DNA of 19,929 nucleotides from Rhizomucor pusillus (Eukaryota; Mucoromycota; Mucoromycetes; Mucorales; Lichtheimiaceae), in the NCBI GenBank assembly GCA_900175165.2, contig FWWN02000474.1, positions 1-19,929 of the forward strand, in the 5' to 3' direction. The notes under the pieces were generated by a model, which was not told the origin of the DNA, made no database searches, and saw only the letters and a list, made by a program, of their open reading frames with translations. The position numbers and the translations under genes are program-made. Positions 1-11,800 of the stretch are shown here, piece by piece (the first letter of the stretch is position 1; the number at the start of each line of letters is the position of its first letter).

Positions 1-1318
1 TTTTGTTTTCATGAGCTTGTGGTAACATTTTCGCATTTGGGTCTATCCTTAGTATCATATGAAAGCTGGGCGAATGTTATGACATGGGGCTTTCAAAGGT
101 ATCACTCAATACGGAAAATCGAGGTAGTTACATTGTAGCAAAGTATCGAAGGCGTCAAATTCGTTGACGTTCCTCGTAGGTGCGTCTCGGAGTCTAAAAC
201 GGTCCCTGCTCCTCCCAGGATTCCATCTTTTGGCCAGTAAGTGTCAGCAAATGTTGTAAGATTTGCGAGGTTCTCGCTGCTGTCATACCTTGCTGGAATT
301 ATATGTTGTTATTTCTGATTGGTTTGGTATTTCGTATAGAATGCAGCGATTTATTGACTGGTGAGATGCGTATCACGACGGTGTTACTATTATTTTATCC
401 GAGCAGCCTTCCTGCAAAACACAGGTTCAGTATGCATACCAGGGACAGAGTGATGCCTAGCTGCTTTTGAGACCAGTTATGTACTTTTATTGTTGTCGTG
501 GAAGATGTTAAATATCTGTCAGAGAGTTTGACTGTGACATCAAACAGCGAGAATAACGCAGCAACAGTCTATTGAAAACAAATGCAAAGCTATTACACCT
601 CGTTACGTGAAACATTGACGAAGATTGCTTGCTGATAATATGACATTATGGATTTCACAGCGCTCACTTTGGATGGTTACCGCATGGTATTTCCATCCAA
701 GACCGCAAATAGAACAGTCAACGGACTAGAATATGTCACATAATATAAGGCGCATACCGAACAACGAAAAATAAACTGTATAGCTACTTCTCCTCTTTAT
801 TCAATCTTCTTCTTCCTCGGTTCTAGAAAGGCCTTCAAAATTTGGATTAAGCGTTCCTATGCTCGGTTTTATTGACCATGCCACTGCTGCCTACACACGA
901 TACAGAGAAGAATTTCCGTGGTTGTATAGCTACATTATTCTGAATCAAGGTAATATGTTTCGAAGAATGATGTTGGTGCCTTTCAGGAAGAGTTTGATTG
1001 TATCTTCCAAACTAATGCGTGTCGCAGGCTCTTTAAGTAACAAAGGGATACGCTGCCATTGGCCTACTGGTGGCATAATCACGCTAGCCTCGTATCCCGA
1101 CATGGCTGTTCTGCCAATCAGAAAGAACTAGTTAACATGCAGCAGCTGCAGCAAATTGAACTGTCTGCTTGCACATCTCAATCTGAATGGGTGATAAACC
1201 TATTCTCCCGAAACGGGTATGTTAGCCGCAAGATGGGTATCCATAGATTTTCCGTGTACTTTGGACAAGGTTCATATGGATATGACATCAAAAACATGGA
1301 TAATCTTCTTTAATTGTA
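1..1318. other. left flank, no supported gene
   Basis: I see no convincing coding gene, tRNA or repeat here. At 744-749 there is a TATAAG-like box, followed by a pyrimidine-rich stretch at about 785-820 that resembles a fungal transcription start region. The only plus-strand open frame behind it (859-1131, 90 codons, poor start context) matches no family I know. It also contains a possible 37-nt intron (950-986) that would end the frame almost at once. On the minus strand I looked for a kinesin motor downstream of the next gene (P-loop, SSRSH and DLAGSE motifs) and found none. A minus-strand AATAAA-type signal lies near 797-802, about 500 nt past that gene's stop. Confidence 0.5.
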
Positions 1319-2520
1319 TCATTTTCGTGACTCCAACTCTCGCACAGTTTCCTCCAGTCTTCGATGTACAAGATTTTCATCTTCCACCTTTTTTCGCATA
1401 CTATCTCGTTGTGCTTTTGCATTCTCCAACTCGATCTCCAGTGCCTCAATTCGTTTATGTCGTTGCGCAAAGACTTCGTCCGTTTTCTATAAATTTTAAG
1501 ATAAGCTAATGTATATTCATCAAACTTGTTCGTGCTTACCTGTATTTTAAGTTTCATTGTATGCATTTGGTTTTCGATTTCTTTGAAGGACTCGGACGTC
1601 TTTTGCACTGTGGTCTGCAGCAAGGTTGATAGATTAAATTAACTCTTCGTAACCAAAAATTAGTTGTCGCTTACTCTTAGAGTGTCGTTCTCTGCAGCCT
1701 TTTGTTTTGTTCTGTTTTCGATATCTTCAAGCTTGCGTTTTAACTGGCTCAAATCCATCTCGAGAGACTTGATTTGTCGACTGTATATCAATTTATCATC
1801 TTCTAATTCTTGTACTTGGATTCGTTGCTGTGCCTTCAAATCTTCAATCTCCTGAGCATTTCGCCTCTCCGTTTCCTAACGTATTCAAGTTAAAAATCAA
1901 CATCACAAGGTATTACATCGAAATTGGATGCTGCTCATTGTTACCTGAAGATTAGCTTTTGCTTCAGCAATTTGCCGTATAACTTCTTGGATTTCGACAT
2001 CTTTTTCATCCGCTGTTGCTTTTAATCCATCTGATCGTTCTTTTAATTCGTTCACTAGATTTACATCGTTGCGTGGAGCGTATATTTTAGCAAACCATAT
2101 TTAACCGTCTTTCGTTGAATACATACACTGTGCGTCATTCTTTTTCAAAACTGCTTCCATATCTTTAATTCGACCCTGATAGAACGATTATTTGGTATCA
2201 GTATCACCGTAATATATACAAGTGAAGCTCCAACGCTGTACCCTGATATCCCACGCGGGTCGTGCTTTTGGTTGGCTGCTGCTGCTGCTACTGCTAGTAC
2301 TTGATGGTTTCGTGGCGGGTTTCCGTTTAGGAGTCATTGAAGACGAGGAGGAGGACTGGTTTGCATTGGCGCGAATGGCAGCCGCCCGAGCAGTCACTGC
2401 TTTTGTTGTGGCAACCGTAGGTGCTGGCCGTGTAATCTTGCTTATTCGTCGTGTTCCTGTCGGTTTAGGAGATTCTGCCGGTGTTGCTTTTCTTTTCCTT
2501 GGTTCTGTGTTTTGAAGCAT
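1319..2520 (-). CDS. kinesin-14-like tail and coiled-coil protein lacking a motor
   Basis: Six exons join in frame: 2520-2242, 2175-2127, 2054-1945, 1875-1675, 1614-1540 and 1486-1319. All introns are GT-AG (66, 72, 69, 60 and 53 nt) and the product is 293 residues. Residues 1-87 are basic and rich in Ser, Thr, Pro and Ala, with two poly-Ser runs, as in a microtubule-binding tail. The motif AWDIRGRIKDME (about 90-101) resembles the conserved AWD-x-KGRLxDME segment that opens the stalk in fungal KlpA/Kar3-type kinesins. From there to the end the protein is almost continuous heptad-rich coiled coil. It ends with HRRLEETVRELESRK, which matches the kinesin-14 neck where the next residues should be GNIRVFCRVRP, but a TGA follows. 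No motor exon is visible downstream. It could be a motorless stalk that pairs with a kinesin-14 (compare Cik1/Vik1 in role only), a decayed paralogue, or an unrelated coiled-coil protein. The exon structure is well supported; the family assignment is moderate. Confidence 0.6.
2275..2295. repeat. GCT-type trinucleotide repeat coding for poly-Ser
   Basis: Five perfect GCT units plus degenerate neighbours lie inside exon 1 of the kinesin-14-like gene. Read on the minus strand as AGC codons they encode the second serine run of the tail. A short microsatellite of this kind is expected to vary in length between strains. Confidence 0.6.
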
Positions 2521-2747
2521 GTTGAATTAAGAGGTATGAGTGAATGCAGGGAATCTAAAGAGTCGATGTATGTTTTGAATGAGAGAAAAAGTCGTTGCTA
2601 TTCGGCTTTAGAGTAGGGTCGCAAGGAAGATCAAACAAACAAACAAATCAAGTATGTATGATCAAATCTGGAAAGTGACGCACGCCTTTCGCATCACACC
2701 GCGCTCGTGATTTTTGGGTTGCAACCCAGACTAGGTCTGCAGGTTCT

Positions 2748-3629
2748 TTAGGCCTTCAGCAACGTTGATTCTTTATTTATTTCATTATATTCTATCGCTT
2801 TTAAATAAAAGTACTTTGCAACGAATGCAGATACCCTGACTGCCAGAGAGACGATAGAGATGCATCCAACGACCATAAGCCAGAGTAACGACCATCCTTC
2901 CCTCTTTACAGTGACGCATTCGTAACATTTAAAGTTGGCGTCGATGTGGATTTGTGTTGCATCAGCCTCGACTATCTTGCCGAGTGCATCCGATATGTTT
3001 TTCATAAGATACGTGTGACACTGCCGAGAAGCAGAGTAGATGTTTGCGTTCGTCGCCGCGGGGTCCTTGATCTGAAATCCAATTATATCCTCGCCCGAAC
3101 TAGTACAATTGTAACTACATGTGGTATTGCTTGAATCACTGCAGCACAGAGCATTATGGATGGAACACTTGTAATTTTTCCGGACGCTGTCAACTTGGTC
3201 GCGCAAAAACATGTATACGCTCCACAGATTGTTGTTTACGACTTGCAAGTTGAAACCATGATCGCAGTTGAGCGTAATATTGTATTTGACATAAGGTACA
3301 AACGGGGTTTGGAAAAACATTAGCGTAGTTCCGTTCTGCATGTCAGAGCGGCAATTTGTGATGGGTTGTTGGGTATAGTTAACGTTATCCAAGAGGTAAT
3401 ACGTCCATCGCTGAGAGAACATGTATTGCCCTGACATCATTTGAAGGGGTTCGCATTGTCGCTCGTCGTATACAGTGTTGAGTGTATTAGAGCAGTTCTG
3501 GTACTCATGATTGGCAAAATAGGAGACGATCACTGCAACGGTCGCTATGAGGATGTATGTTCCGTAGAGAAGGATAGTCCATCGAGTATTAAAATCGCCC
3601 GTTTGGTTGTAGGTTGCGTGGAGAAGCAT
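2748..3629 (-). CDS. two-TM, cysteine-rich membrane glycoprotein, unrecognised
   Basis: This is a single-exon frame of 293 residues that I cannot assign to a family. The N-terminus is short, then residues about 17-38 form a strongly hydrophobic segment (signal anchor or first transmembrane helix). Residues 39-242 form a hydrophilic domain with 12 cysteines (46, 59, 93, 122, 155, 162, 163, 171, 175, 204, 235, 238), an even number that suits disulphide pairing. The same domain has seven N-glycosylation sequons (Asn 45, 84, 99, 117, 168, 174, 211). Residues about 246-270 form a second transmembrane helix, followed by a short polar tail. The likely topology is both ends in the cytosol and the loop in the lumen or outside the cell. 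The start at 3629 precedes the first TM helix directly. The gene is divergent from the FRS2-like gene with 214 bp between the start codons. Confidence 0.7.
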   Translation of the reverse strand: MLLHATYNQTGDFNTRWTILLYGTYILIATVAVIVSYFANHEYQNCSNTLNTVYDERQCEPLQMMSGQYMFSQRWTYYLLDNVNYTQQPITNCRSDMQNGTTLMFFQTPFVPYVKYNITLNCDHGFNLQVVNNNLWSVYMFLRDQVDSVRKNYKCSIHNALCCSDSSNTTCSYNCTSSGEDIIGFQIKDPAATNANIYSASRQCHTYLMKNISDALGKIVEADATQIHIDANFKCYECVTVKREGWSLLWLMVVGCISIVSLAVRVSAFVAKYFYLKAIEYNEINKESTLLKA

Positions 3630-3843
3630 AGAGGGTCAAAAGGGAAAAAGGAGCGCATCCCCATGAACTCGGATCCGTCGTGCACTAAAACATGCAGTAA
3701 TACAGAAAACCAAACCTTGCTGCACATCCTCCAAATGCAGACAGGTCGCAACAGAGCATGACACATTCAGTGGCTGAGCGAGAACTGGTCAAAATCTCCC
3801 CTCCTCTCCCCTTTCTTGACGGACAACCAACCGGACCCTCCCA
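3630..3843. promoter_or_regulatory. divergent promoter region
   Basis: The 214 bp between two head-to-head start codons must hold the 5' ends of both genes. A pure pyrimidine tract at about 3795-3817, 27 nt before the synthetase ATG, resembles the CT-rich start regions of highly expressed fungal housekeeping genes. No clear TATA box is visible for either gene. Confidence 0.5.
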
Positions 3844-5757
3844 ATGGCCACCGCTGAAGAATTGCAGACTCTGGTGCTTACCACCTTGGACCGCGACAAT
3901 GTCATTGCGGACAGCAAAGACTTGAAGGCCGTCAACGGCGACGACTTGAACCAGCTCTCGCTTCTCGGTGTACTCAACAGCTTGAAATCCAAAGAGGTAG
4001 ATAGAGCTCTATACCCGACATTTGACAGCATTCGCATGTACACAGAAAGAGAGAACATATTGTTGACGTGTCAATGTTCGGTTATCGCTGGCTTAGATGG
4101 TTGACTACGAGCCTATTGAACGTGAGACCTGGAAACTGACCGAGGAAGGACTACAAGTTGCCGAACTTGGTAGCCACGAAGCTCGTGTCTTTGAGGCAAT
4201 CCCACCAGGTGAAGAAGGTATCGCCATGAGCGAAATTCAGGTATGAAGAGTTCATAAGCAGAATAAAAGTATTGGCTACACAATAGTTTGAACGATGACT
4301 CATGTTATATTTTCTAATAATTAGGCAATCCTTGGTGATTCGGCAAAGATCGGTCAGGGCAAGGCTTTCAAGAACAAGTGGATCGCAAAGAAAGGCTCCA
4401 ACCTTGTTCGACTTGTCGACTCTATTGTTGATCAAACGCAAAAGGATTTAAAGGAAATTGCAGAAACCTCCACGCTCAAGGATGCTAAAGTCTTGGCTGA
4501 CTTGAAGAAGCGAAAGCTCTGTGAGAAGCAGTAAGTGATACTTAGCTACGTTGTAATTTCCAAACGATTCACGAAAAGTATCCAGAAAAATCACCACTTA
4601 CAAGGTCACCAAGGGACCTCAATTCTCTCTTGAAATCAAAAAGGAGGCCACCGACTTGACGTATGAAATGCTGCAGAGGTAGGATTGAAGTTACATCGGT
4701 GGTTGCAGAGTAGAGCTTGACGCTGATTTTCGAATGTATAGCGGCGAGTGGTCTACTGCCACCTTTAAGAAATACAACTTTGATGCCGTCGGTGTACCGC
4801 CAGCAGGAGGACATCTTCATCCGCTTATGAAAGTACGACAAGAATTCCGTGAAATCTTCTTTGAAATGGGTTTCGAGGAAATGCCCACCAACTGCTTTGC
4901 TGAGTCCAGCTTCTGGAACTTTGACGCTCTTTTCCAACCACAACAGCATCCTGCACGCGATGCCCACGATACGTTCTTCTTGAAAGGTCAGAATGCGAAT
5001 GGATTTGACTTGACTTGCAAATACTGAATCGTATATTTATGTCATGCATATAGACCCCGCCTCTACCGACCGTTTCCCTCGCGACTTGATGGAACGCATC
5101 AAAGTGACCCACGAAAACGGCGGCGATACCGGATCAACTGGATACAACTATGTTTGGAAAGAAGACGATGCCGGCAAACTCTTACTTCGTACTCACACCA
5201 CTGCCGTCAGCTCGTACATGCTCTACAAGCTCGCTCAAAAGACCAAAGAGTTGGGCGAATTCCGACCTGCTAAATACTTCTCTATCGACCGAGTTTTCCG
5301 CAATGAATCCGTTGACGCCACTCACCTGGCTGAATTCCACCAGATTGAAGGTGTTATCGCCGACAAGAACCTCACATTGGGTGACTTGATCGGCTTTATG
5401 GATGTGTTTTTCAAAAAGATGGGCATGGAAAAAATTCGTTTCAAACCTACTTATAACCCTTACACCGAACCTAGCATGGAAATCTTCTCATACCACGAAG
5501 GACTTAAGAAATGGGTAGAAATTGGTAACTCGGGCATGTTCCGACCAGAAATGCTGTTGCCCTTGGGCTTACCTCCCGATGTGCGTGTCATTGCGTGGGG
5601 TCTCGGTTTGGAACGACCTACTATGGTCAAATATGGCATCTCCAACATCCGTGACCTTTTGGGCCACAAGGTCAACCTTGCCATGATCAAGGAATACCCG
5701 ATCTGCCGACTGGACAAGAAGATGGGCAAGGAATTGGTCGGGGCAGAGCAACAATAG
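3844..5757 (+). CDS. FRS2: phenylalanyl-tRNA synthetase alpha subunit, cytosolic
   Basis: The enzyme charges tRNA-Phe with phenylalanine in the cytosol, as an alpha2-beta2 tetramer with the beta subunit encoded elsewhere. Six exons join in frame: 3844-3996, 4097-4240, 4325-4530, 4586-4678, 4742-4986 and 5054-5757. Introns are GT-AG (100, 84, 55, 63 and 67 nt). The product is 514 residues, the usual length for eukaryotic alpha subunits (about 500). Residues 1-200 carry the winged-helix, tRNA-binding type N-terminal region, including the conserved AFKNKWI stretch. The class II catalytic core follows: motif 1 region at about 225-250 ([19 protein letters not shown]), then the conserved [10 protein letters not shown] segment, motif 2 around [10 protein letters not shown] (357-366, with the ATP-contacting Arg363), and motif 3 GLGLERP (463-469, Arg468). 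The start at 3844 follows a CT-rich leader and fits the family N-terminus. Nothing in the gene looks broken. Confidence 0.97.
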
Positions 5758-5876
5758 AGTCTCTATTATGTTCCTTTTTTATCACTTTTCTTCTTCCCCG
5801 TCACAGTACATTAAAACAATCTCTTGTACATCTTCTTTCTTGACATATATTATTAATATTTTTAATCGTTCATAAG
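5758..5876. terminator. shared 3' region of two convergent genes
   Basis: Only 119 bp separate the synthetase stop from the stop of the convergent EPG5-like gene. A possible plus-strand poly(A) signal ATTAAA is at 5810-5815. On the minus strand an ATTAAA lies at 5866-5861, inside a very AT-rich stretch. The 3' UTRs probably overlap, so the two mRNAs could be partly complementary. Confidence 0.45.
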
Positions 5877-8800
5877 TTATTCAAGTAACGGACGGGCAAA
5901 CTTCAAAAGCGCTTCTTCTAATTTCCAAATACTCCAATGATCCAAGTCATTGATAACAGTTCGACCGTCTGTGATGGTATCTTTAAAATCATGGTATTGC
6001 TTGTCGACCTCCAATGCATCCAAGCTCCCCATCCAGCCGTTTTCCTTGGTGCCGGGACTCATTACACCTTGCGATTCTAGTCGTACTCCAAGGAAAGCAT
6101 CCAACAGCGAAACAAACACGTGCCAATCTGCGCCCAGACCGACGGATTGCTGGTGCTTTGCCTTCTTCCATCTGCTTGCCGTCTTTGACAACGAGACAAT
6201 GCATGCGAGCATATGCTTTTCATCCTGCTGTGCTTCGCGGAACAATGCTGCGAAGAATTGGACCAAGTAGACGGTGCTTCGGGTCGGTTGCGCAATGGAT
6301 ATAACTGCAGCGAGCTCTTCGACCAAGCCTACAAGTTGCTGGATGTTGCCCTTTGTGTCTTCGTACTTGAGCTGAGCATATGCACGGATAGTCAGGTTCG
6401 CAGATTGCTCCATGCAACGTTGGAGCAGCAAGGTGGTGTCCGCCTTGGACTGCCAAAGCAAACGTCCAAAGTTTTCCCATTCTATCCCTCCTTTGGATTG
6501 CAATGTGCAGCGTTCCAAACAGCTTTCAAGGACAGCAACTCTCGATGCACTAACCGATGGACCTGCCACGGCTCCAAAAACTGCAGTCACTGTAGCTACT
6601 TTGCTCTCCTTGATCTTTGGCAAGAAAATGTTTTGGATGTTGTCCCATTTTTCGATAATAGCAAACAAATTTTGGAACGTGCTTCCAAGTTCATCAGTGT
6701 CTTTGGATACTGCGTACTCGTTGATAGTATCGTATAAATATACGATCCATTCTTCCTCGACTGAAACTGGCGTTTCACTGCATGCTGAGAGCAATGTCGC
6801 AATGTAATCGCTAAATATGCGTCTGCGTTTAACAGAGCTGGAGGGATAGTTGAAACCAGCCATTTCTTGCACCCATTGGATAACTATTGACAAGGGAGTA
6901 TCGGGTTCTGTAGATGGGCTGGGTATCGGGGTCATCCATGACCGCCAAAGACCGTTGTTCACAATTGACTCTGCTTGCTCTGTATCGAGACTTGAGAAAA
7001 GATCTGTTACAGGACTCTTTAGCAACTGCAGTTCCTCCAGTCGCTTGGTTTGATCGTGCCATAATTCATCGCTTTCTTCCGCAAAAATGAAAAGGATCAA
7101 GGTATAGCTGAACGTTTGGTCCCTATCGAATTGGAACTGTTTGCCACCTTGTATCCGTCTTGATAAGATCTGAAGAATAAATATCAGGTATTGTATCTTT
7201 TTCTGGTCTGTATCTTGTCGCTGCGCCGAGAGCAGTCCGTATGTTTGGCGTACACGTTCAAGCTGCTGCCGTGACATTTCAAGGTCGCTCCAATCTAGCG
7301 CACAAACTGCTTTTGCATACATGGTCAACCAGGCCCCACTGTGCCGAGACCGCAGTAACTCGTCATGATAGAATGCAAATATCAAATGAAGCAGTTTTGA
7401 TCGATGTTGCTCACTGTGCAAACTTCCAAGTCGCCGTCGAACAAGATGATGATAGATAATTGCACACTCACTTTCTTCTTGCTCTTCTTCGAGTAGCCAT
7501 GGATGATAACAGCGGCATAAATTCCGCCAGTAGAAGCTGACAAGGTCCTTGTCCAGATTTTCCAAACGCACATCGCATAATAAATGTACTATCAAAGTAC
7601 GGAGAGCTGCTGCGTTGGAACTGCCGATCACATCGGTTGGTGATTGCTTCAGCTGATCCAACTTTGCACCAAGCAGATCCAGCATTGGCACAATTTCTTG
7701 CTGTGGCAAGTTATCAAGCTGCATCCGATCATCCGTTTGCAACTTTGACGTGACAACCGAGTGATCCAGTCCACCGAGACTAACAATATATGCATCTACG
7801 AGTTGTGATCTCTGGTCATGACTGCGTTTGACCGATGTCTGCGTGTTCTCCAACAGGTTCAAAAGACGTTCCAATACGTTCAGCCTGTCTGATGTATTGT
7901 CGGCTGCATTCATTAACGATAGAGCAAGTTTGAAGTGTTCCAAAGTAAGTTGCTCGTTAACTCTCTTTTCGATGCATTGCTTTAGTGTCAAGAAGTTTTG
8001 GTGGTAGAAATTGTTTCGTGATTGGTCTGTTGCAAAAGGACTCTGCGCCCAGGCGACCATGTCAAAGTTTGGAAGGAGATCGAGTTGCTGCTGGCTATGG
8101 AGCTGACATACGCGGCTGTATGTTTTGACCAACTGTTTGAAATCAGCATGCGGTTGAAATATATTGCGTATATATCGAGGAGATGCATCCATGTTTTCGA
8201 GCATGGAAAGAAACTTGTCCAAGTACTTCCTCTCCTGACCAATAAATCCGCATAATGTTTGGCCGATTCGGTGCAGAATATTTTGCACTGGTGGAAAGTA
8301 TTCGAGCTCTGTCTTTAGATTCTGTAATGCATGTGATAGGCAGTCCCAAGCTTTGTCGATGAGAACCTGACGTCTCTTTGAATTCTTGGACTCTCTTTCG
8401 ATAGCATCCATCAATCGATACAGCAACATGGACTGGATACAGATCCGCGCATCCACTGCCGTACATATTACAGCTTCGGCTCGGTATCGATTGTCGTCAA
8501 TAAGCTGTTTTACAGCCGGATCTTGCTGAGCATGCTGAACAGTCGTTTCCCAACGTGCAAGCTTCTTGCAGCCCTTGTTTCCTTTTGCGCATGAAGCTTT
8601 GATCTGTTCAATAACCGGTTTGCACACGAAAAGCTTCGTCAAGTGTTGAAGGTATTCTTGGTCCAGTTTCGTCAATACGTCAACGTGATTTTGGAAACAT
8701 AGCGCATGATATTTCATGGTGCCTATCATAGAACCGAGCAAGTCTTCTGGGGGTGACGATACAAGGTCTTCAGCTGAAGGCGTCTGCGCCGGTCTAGTTA

Positions 8801-11800
8801 GTTGTAAATGCGGCAACGCTGCCACCTGATTCGTGGTAGGTGCTTTGCGCTTTTTCACGGACGATGACGACTTTTTACTATCGCACTGCTCTCGTTGTTG
8901 TGATACCTCTCCTATGCACTGAAACTTTTCCGCTCCAATCCAGACGTAATTACAAAATTCATTCTCCAAAGCTTTTCGCCCGGCAACCCATATGTTCTCG
9001 AAAAACTGTGCAGGCTGTTCTTGCAGCTTTGTTAGGATTTCAGATGTACGGCAAGCTTGCAATTTTTCTGGATAATAGTAAGCAGGTAAGCTGTCAACAT
9101 CGAAGTCAGCATTCTCCAAGTCTGCGTTGCCTAGCCATAGCCACATGGCATAATAGAGTCGTCGCAATTTTCCGTGGCCTGATTCAGTGTCCTTCTCTTC
9201 GGTGCATTTTTGTCCATGCACAGATTGCAAAAACGCAATCCGATCCCGTAGCTTCGAGAGTAGGTCGTGTTTCTTTTCAAAAAATAACGGGCCGAGAACT
9301 AGGCGTTTTTTCTGTGTCTGTATGCAGCTGAAGTAGAGACTGAAGAACATCTGGAGATATGCAGGCAACAGGGGATGCTCCGGTGGACATGTTAGGATAT
9401 GTTGCAACCATCGGTATATGCACAAAAAGTCGATCGGTTTCTCCAGATCCGCCAGAAAAGGATCGATATTTACATCTCCATTTGAGAGATCCTTTCCAGC
9501 CAGGTAGACTTGCAGCGATTGTCTTATCTCTCTTTCGTCTGCAGTTTCCATCAACAAGGTGTAAAATGCAAACCACAGCGAACTTTGCTCGACACCAGCA
9601 GTCTTGAAAATGTTATTCGCTGTAAGAGACATCAGCGACCATTCGCCAGCCAAAAGGCTCTTATAGGCAGTATCAGGGAGCATAGTCTTGATGAAGCGAA
9701 GAGGATTCCGCGATTGTCCGCCAGCAGGTCCGAGATTTGGCGAGGACGAGGAGGACGAGGAGTCTTGATGTTTACTTTTCTCCAACTTTGATTGCTCTCG
9801 TCGTAACATTTCTTGGATTAACTGATGGCGAGAAAGGCAAAATGCTGCCATGCACAAACTATCCATAATTTTGACATAATGCTCGCTCCACATCCACTCC
9901 TGTTTCATGAATAAAGTCTTGAGCCACGAATGGAGGATCAAGTCCCGGTATGAGAAGCCGTGACCTTTATCGTCCATCATGTTGCTAACCGAATCGATAA
10001 AATTACCGTGCCAGACGTGTGAGAGCACGGTCATTGAGACACCGTTGAGCTTTTCTCCAAATAAAGTGCGCCTTTCTTGCAACGACAAAGCTCCATCAGT
10101 CAGCATGGGGTCCGCCTTCAAATTGACCATCTGCCGCAAAAAGTTTGCCAAGCTTGGATCGTTGAAAAAATCATCCCCATGCATATATACAAAAGCTGGA
10201 ACTATCTCGGCAAACATACGAAGCACTGCCTCGGCCTTTCCTCTTTTGAGCACTAGGAACATCTTGCCCCATCCATCTGCGCTTTCGAAACGCAAAAAAT
10301 GTCGGCTGGTTGGAGATAACATGAAGCAAATGTAAACTAGCAGCGAAGCATGGGAAGCTATGGTATCCGTTGAATGCTGTAACATGTCCTTTAGAAAACT
10401 CGCCGAGACCGTCTTTTCAATGTCTGATGCGCGACTCGATATTGGACAATCGTATAGTTTGAGCCTTAATGTAATATTCCAAATCCAGTCGATGAATTCG
10501 CGGGCTTCTGGTATATCGACCATACTCGTTCTCAACGTTGCTGCTTTGGCGGCGGCTGCTGACAAGAAGGTGGTGGTGTTTGGTAGCAAAGACGAGATTG
10601 CTGAAGCGACGCTTCCCTTGAGATTGCTATCTGAATCGGGTAAAGGTTGTATGCGCTGTGCAGCATCTAGCAAAAGGAAGGCCATTTCTTCGTGGATCTC
10701 ATAGCGCACAAAAGGCGAACGTCTGTCGCTCCAGGATTGAGATTTGGATATTGATGCGTCTCGTTCCTCGCTGTATCCAAAATTAATATTTTCAATGAGG
10801 TACCTTGCGAAGGTTGCGCCTAAGCTGTTCACTGGGCTTTCGCATAGCAATGGATGTAGTAAAAGAAGGTCTTCCTTGAGGACTTTCCATTTTTCTAGCG
10901 GAAGCGATCGGAAGAGATATAAAGCCATTCCTTCCATTTGAGAAAAATGATCGGACGTCCATCGTAAAAGCAGTGATATGACGAACGGGTGACATGCACA
11001 TATCGGTCCAAAGTTATCTCTTACATCCTTGTAGTAAGTATCTCGAAGATTTTCGTCGACAAATGCCACGTTGAATAGTGTATGGGCGATGACTGCGATG
11101 GTTGAAGCAGCAAAGCTTTTGTCTGCGTTTTGTGTGACATCTCCAGCGCCAATTGGTAAGCTAGTGACGATACTGGTCAGACAGCTCAGCGTAAAGATGC
11201 CCTGGACCTGATCCTTGGATAAAAACTGCAGAAATTCAGATACGTCTGGGAAATCTTTCAATACGTCCTCCAATGGCAGCGGCTCTTGTTCGTTCGATAT
11301 GCGCAGCAGCGTCAGCGTCAGCTTCCACAGGGAATGCACGGACATGGCTTGAAAAGGTAGTGAAGGTAAAAAATGCCATGCGCTGGAGCAATCGGCCTCC
11401 AAGTATATATCAACCACAAGCCGGATAGTATGATCGAAATCATGTTGATATTGCTGCTTTGCTTGTAAAGTTTGCTGCGTGAACGATTCTGCTAATATGT
11501 GTGATATTTTGCTGGTTGTTTGTGCCAATCGTTTAAAAGCAGTGGAAAAGTTTCCTTGCTGAAACGTCAGGACTCCGAGACTTAGGACGGAGAGCAATTC
11601 GTTGGAGAAGGTAAAGATCTTTTCAAGATTATTTACATCATTGCCGTTCCCTTTTAGATCATCGAGTATGTTCTCGTATACGTTTACGATAGCCATCTGA
11701 TCCAGTGCTAATAAATAGTCGTCTTCTAACCACCTGGGATCTTTAGCGTGCAGCGAGCGGTCAAACAGGAGCCGCAATGCCGAGATATATTCTTCAGCAA

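Noticed and set aside
859..1131. 90-codon plus-strand frame behind a TATA-like box
   Set aside because: No recognisable domain, poor start context, and a possible internal intron would truncate it. Not enough to call a gene.
1..1318. Missing kinesin motor domain encoded downstream on the minus strand
   Set aside because: No reverse-complement match to P-loop, switch I or switch II motifs was found, and stop codons are dense in all frames.
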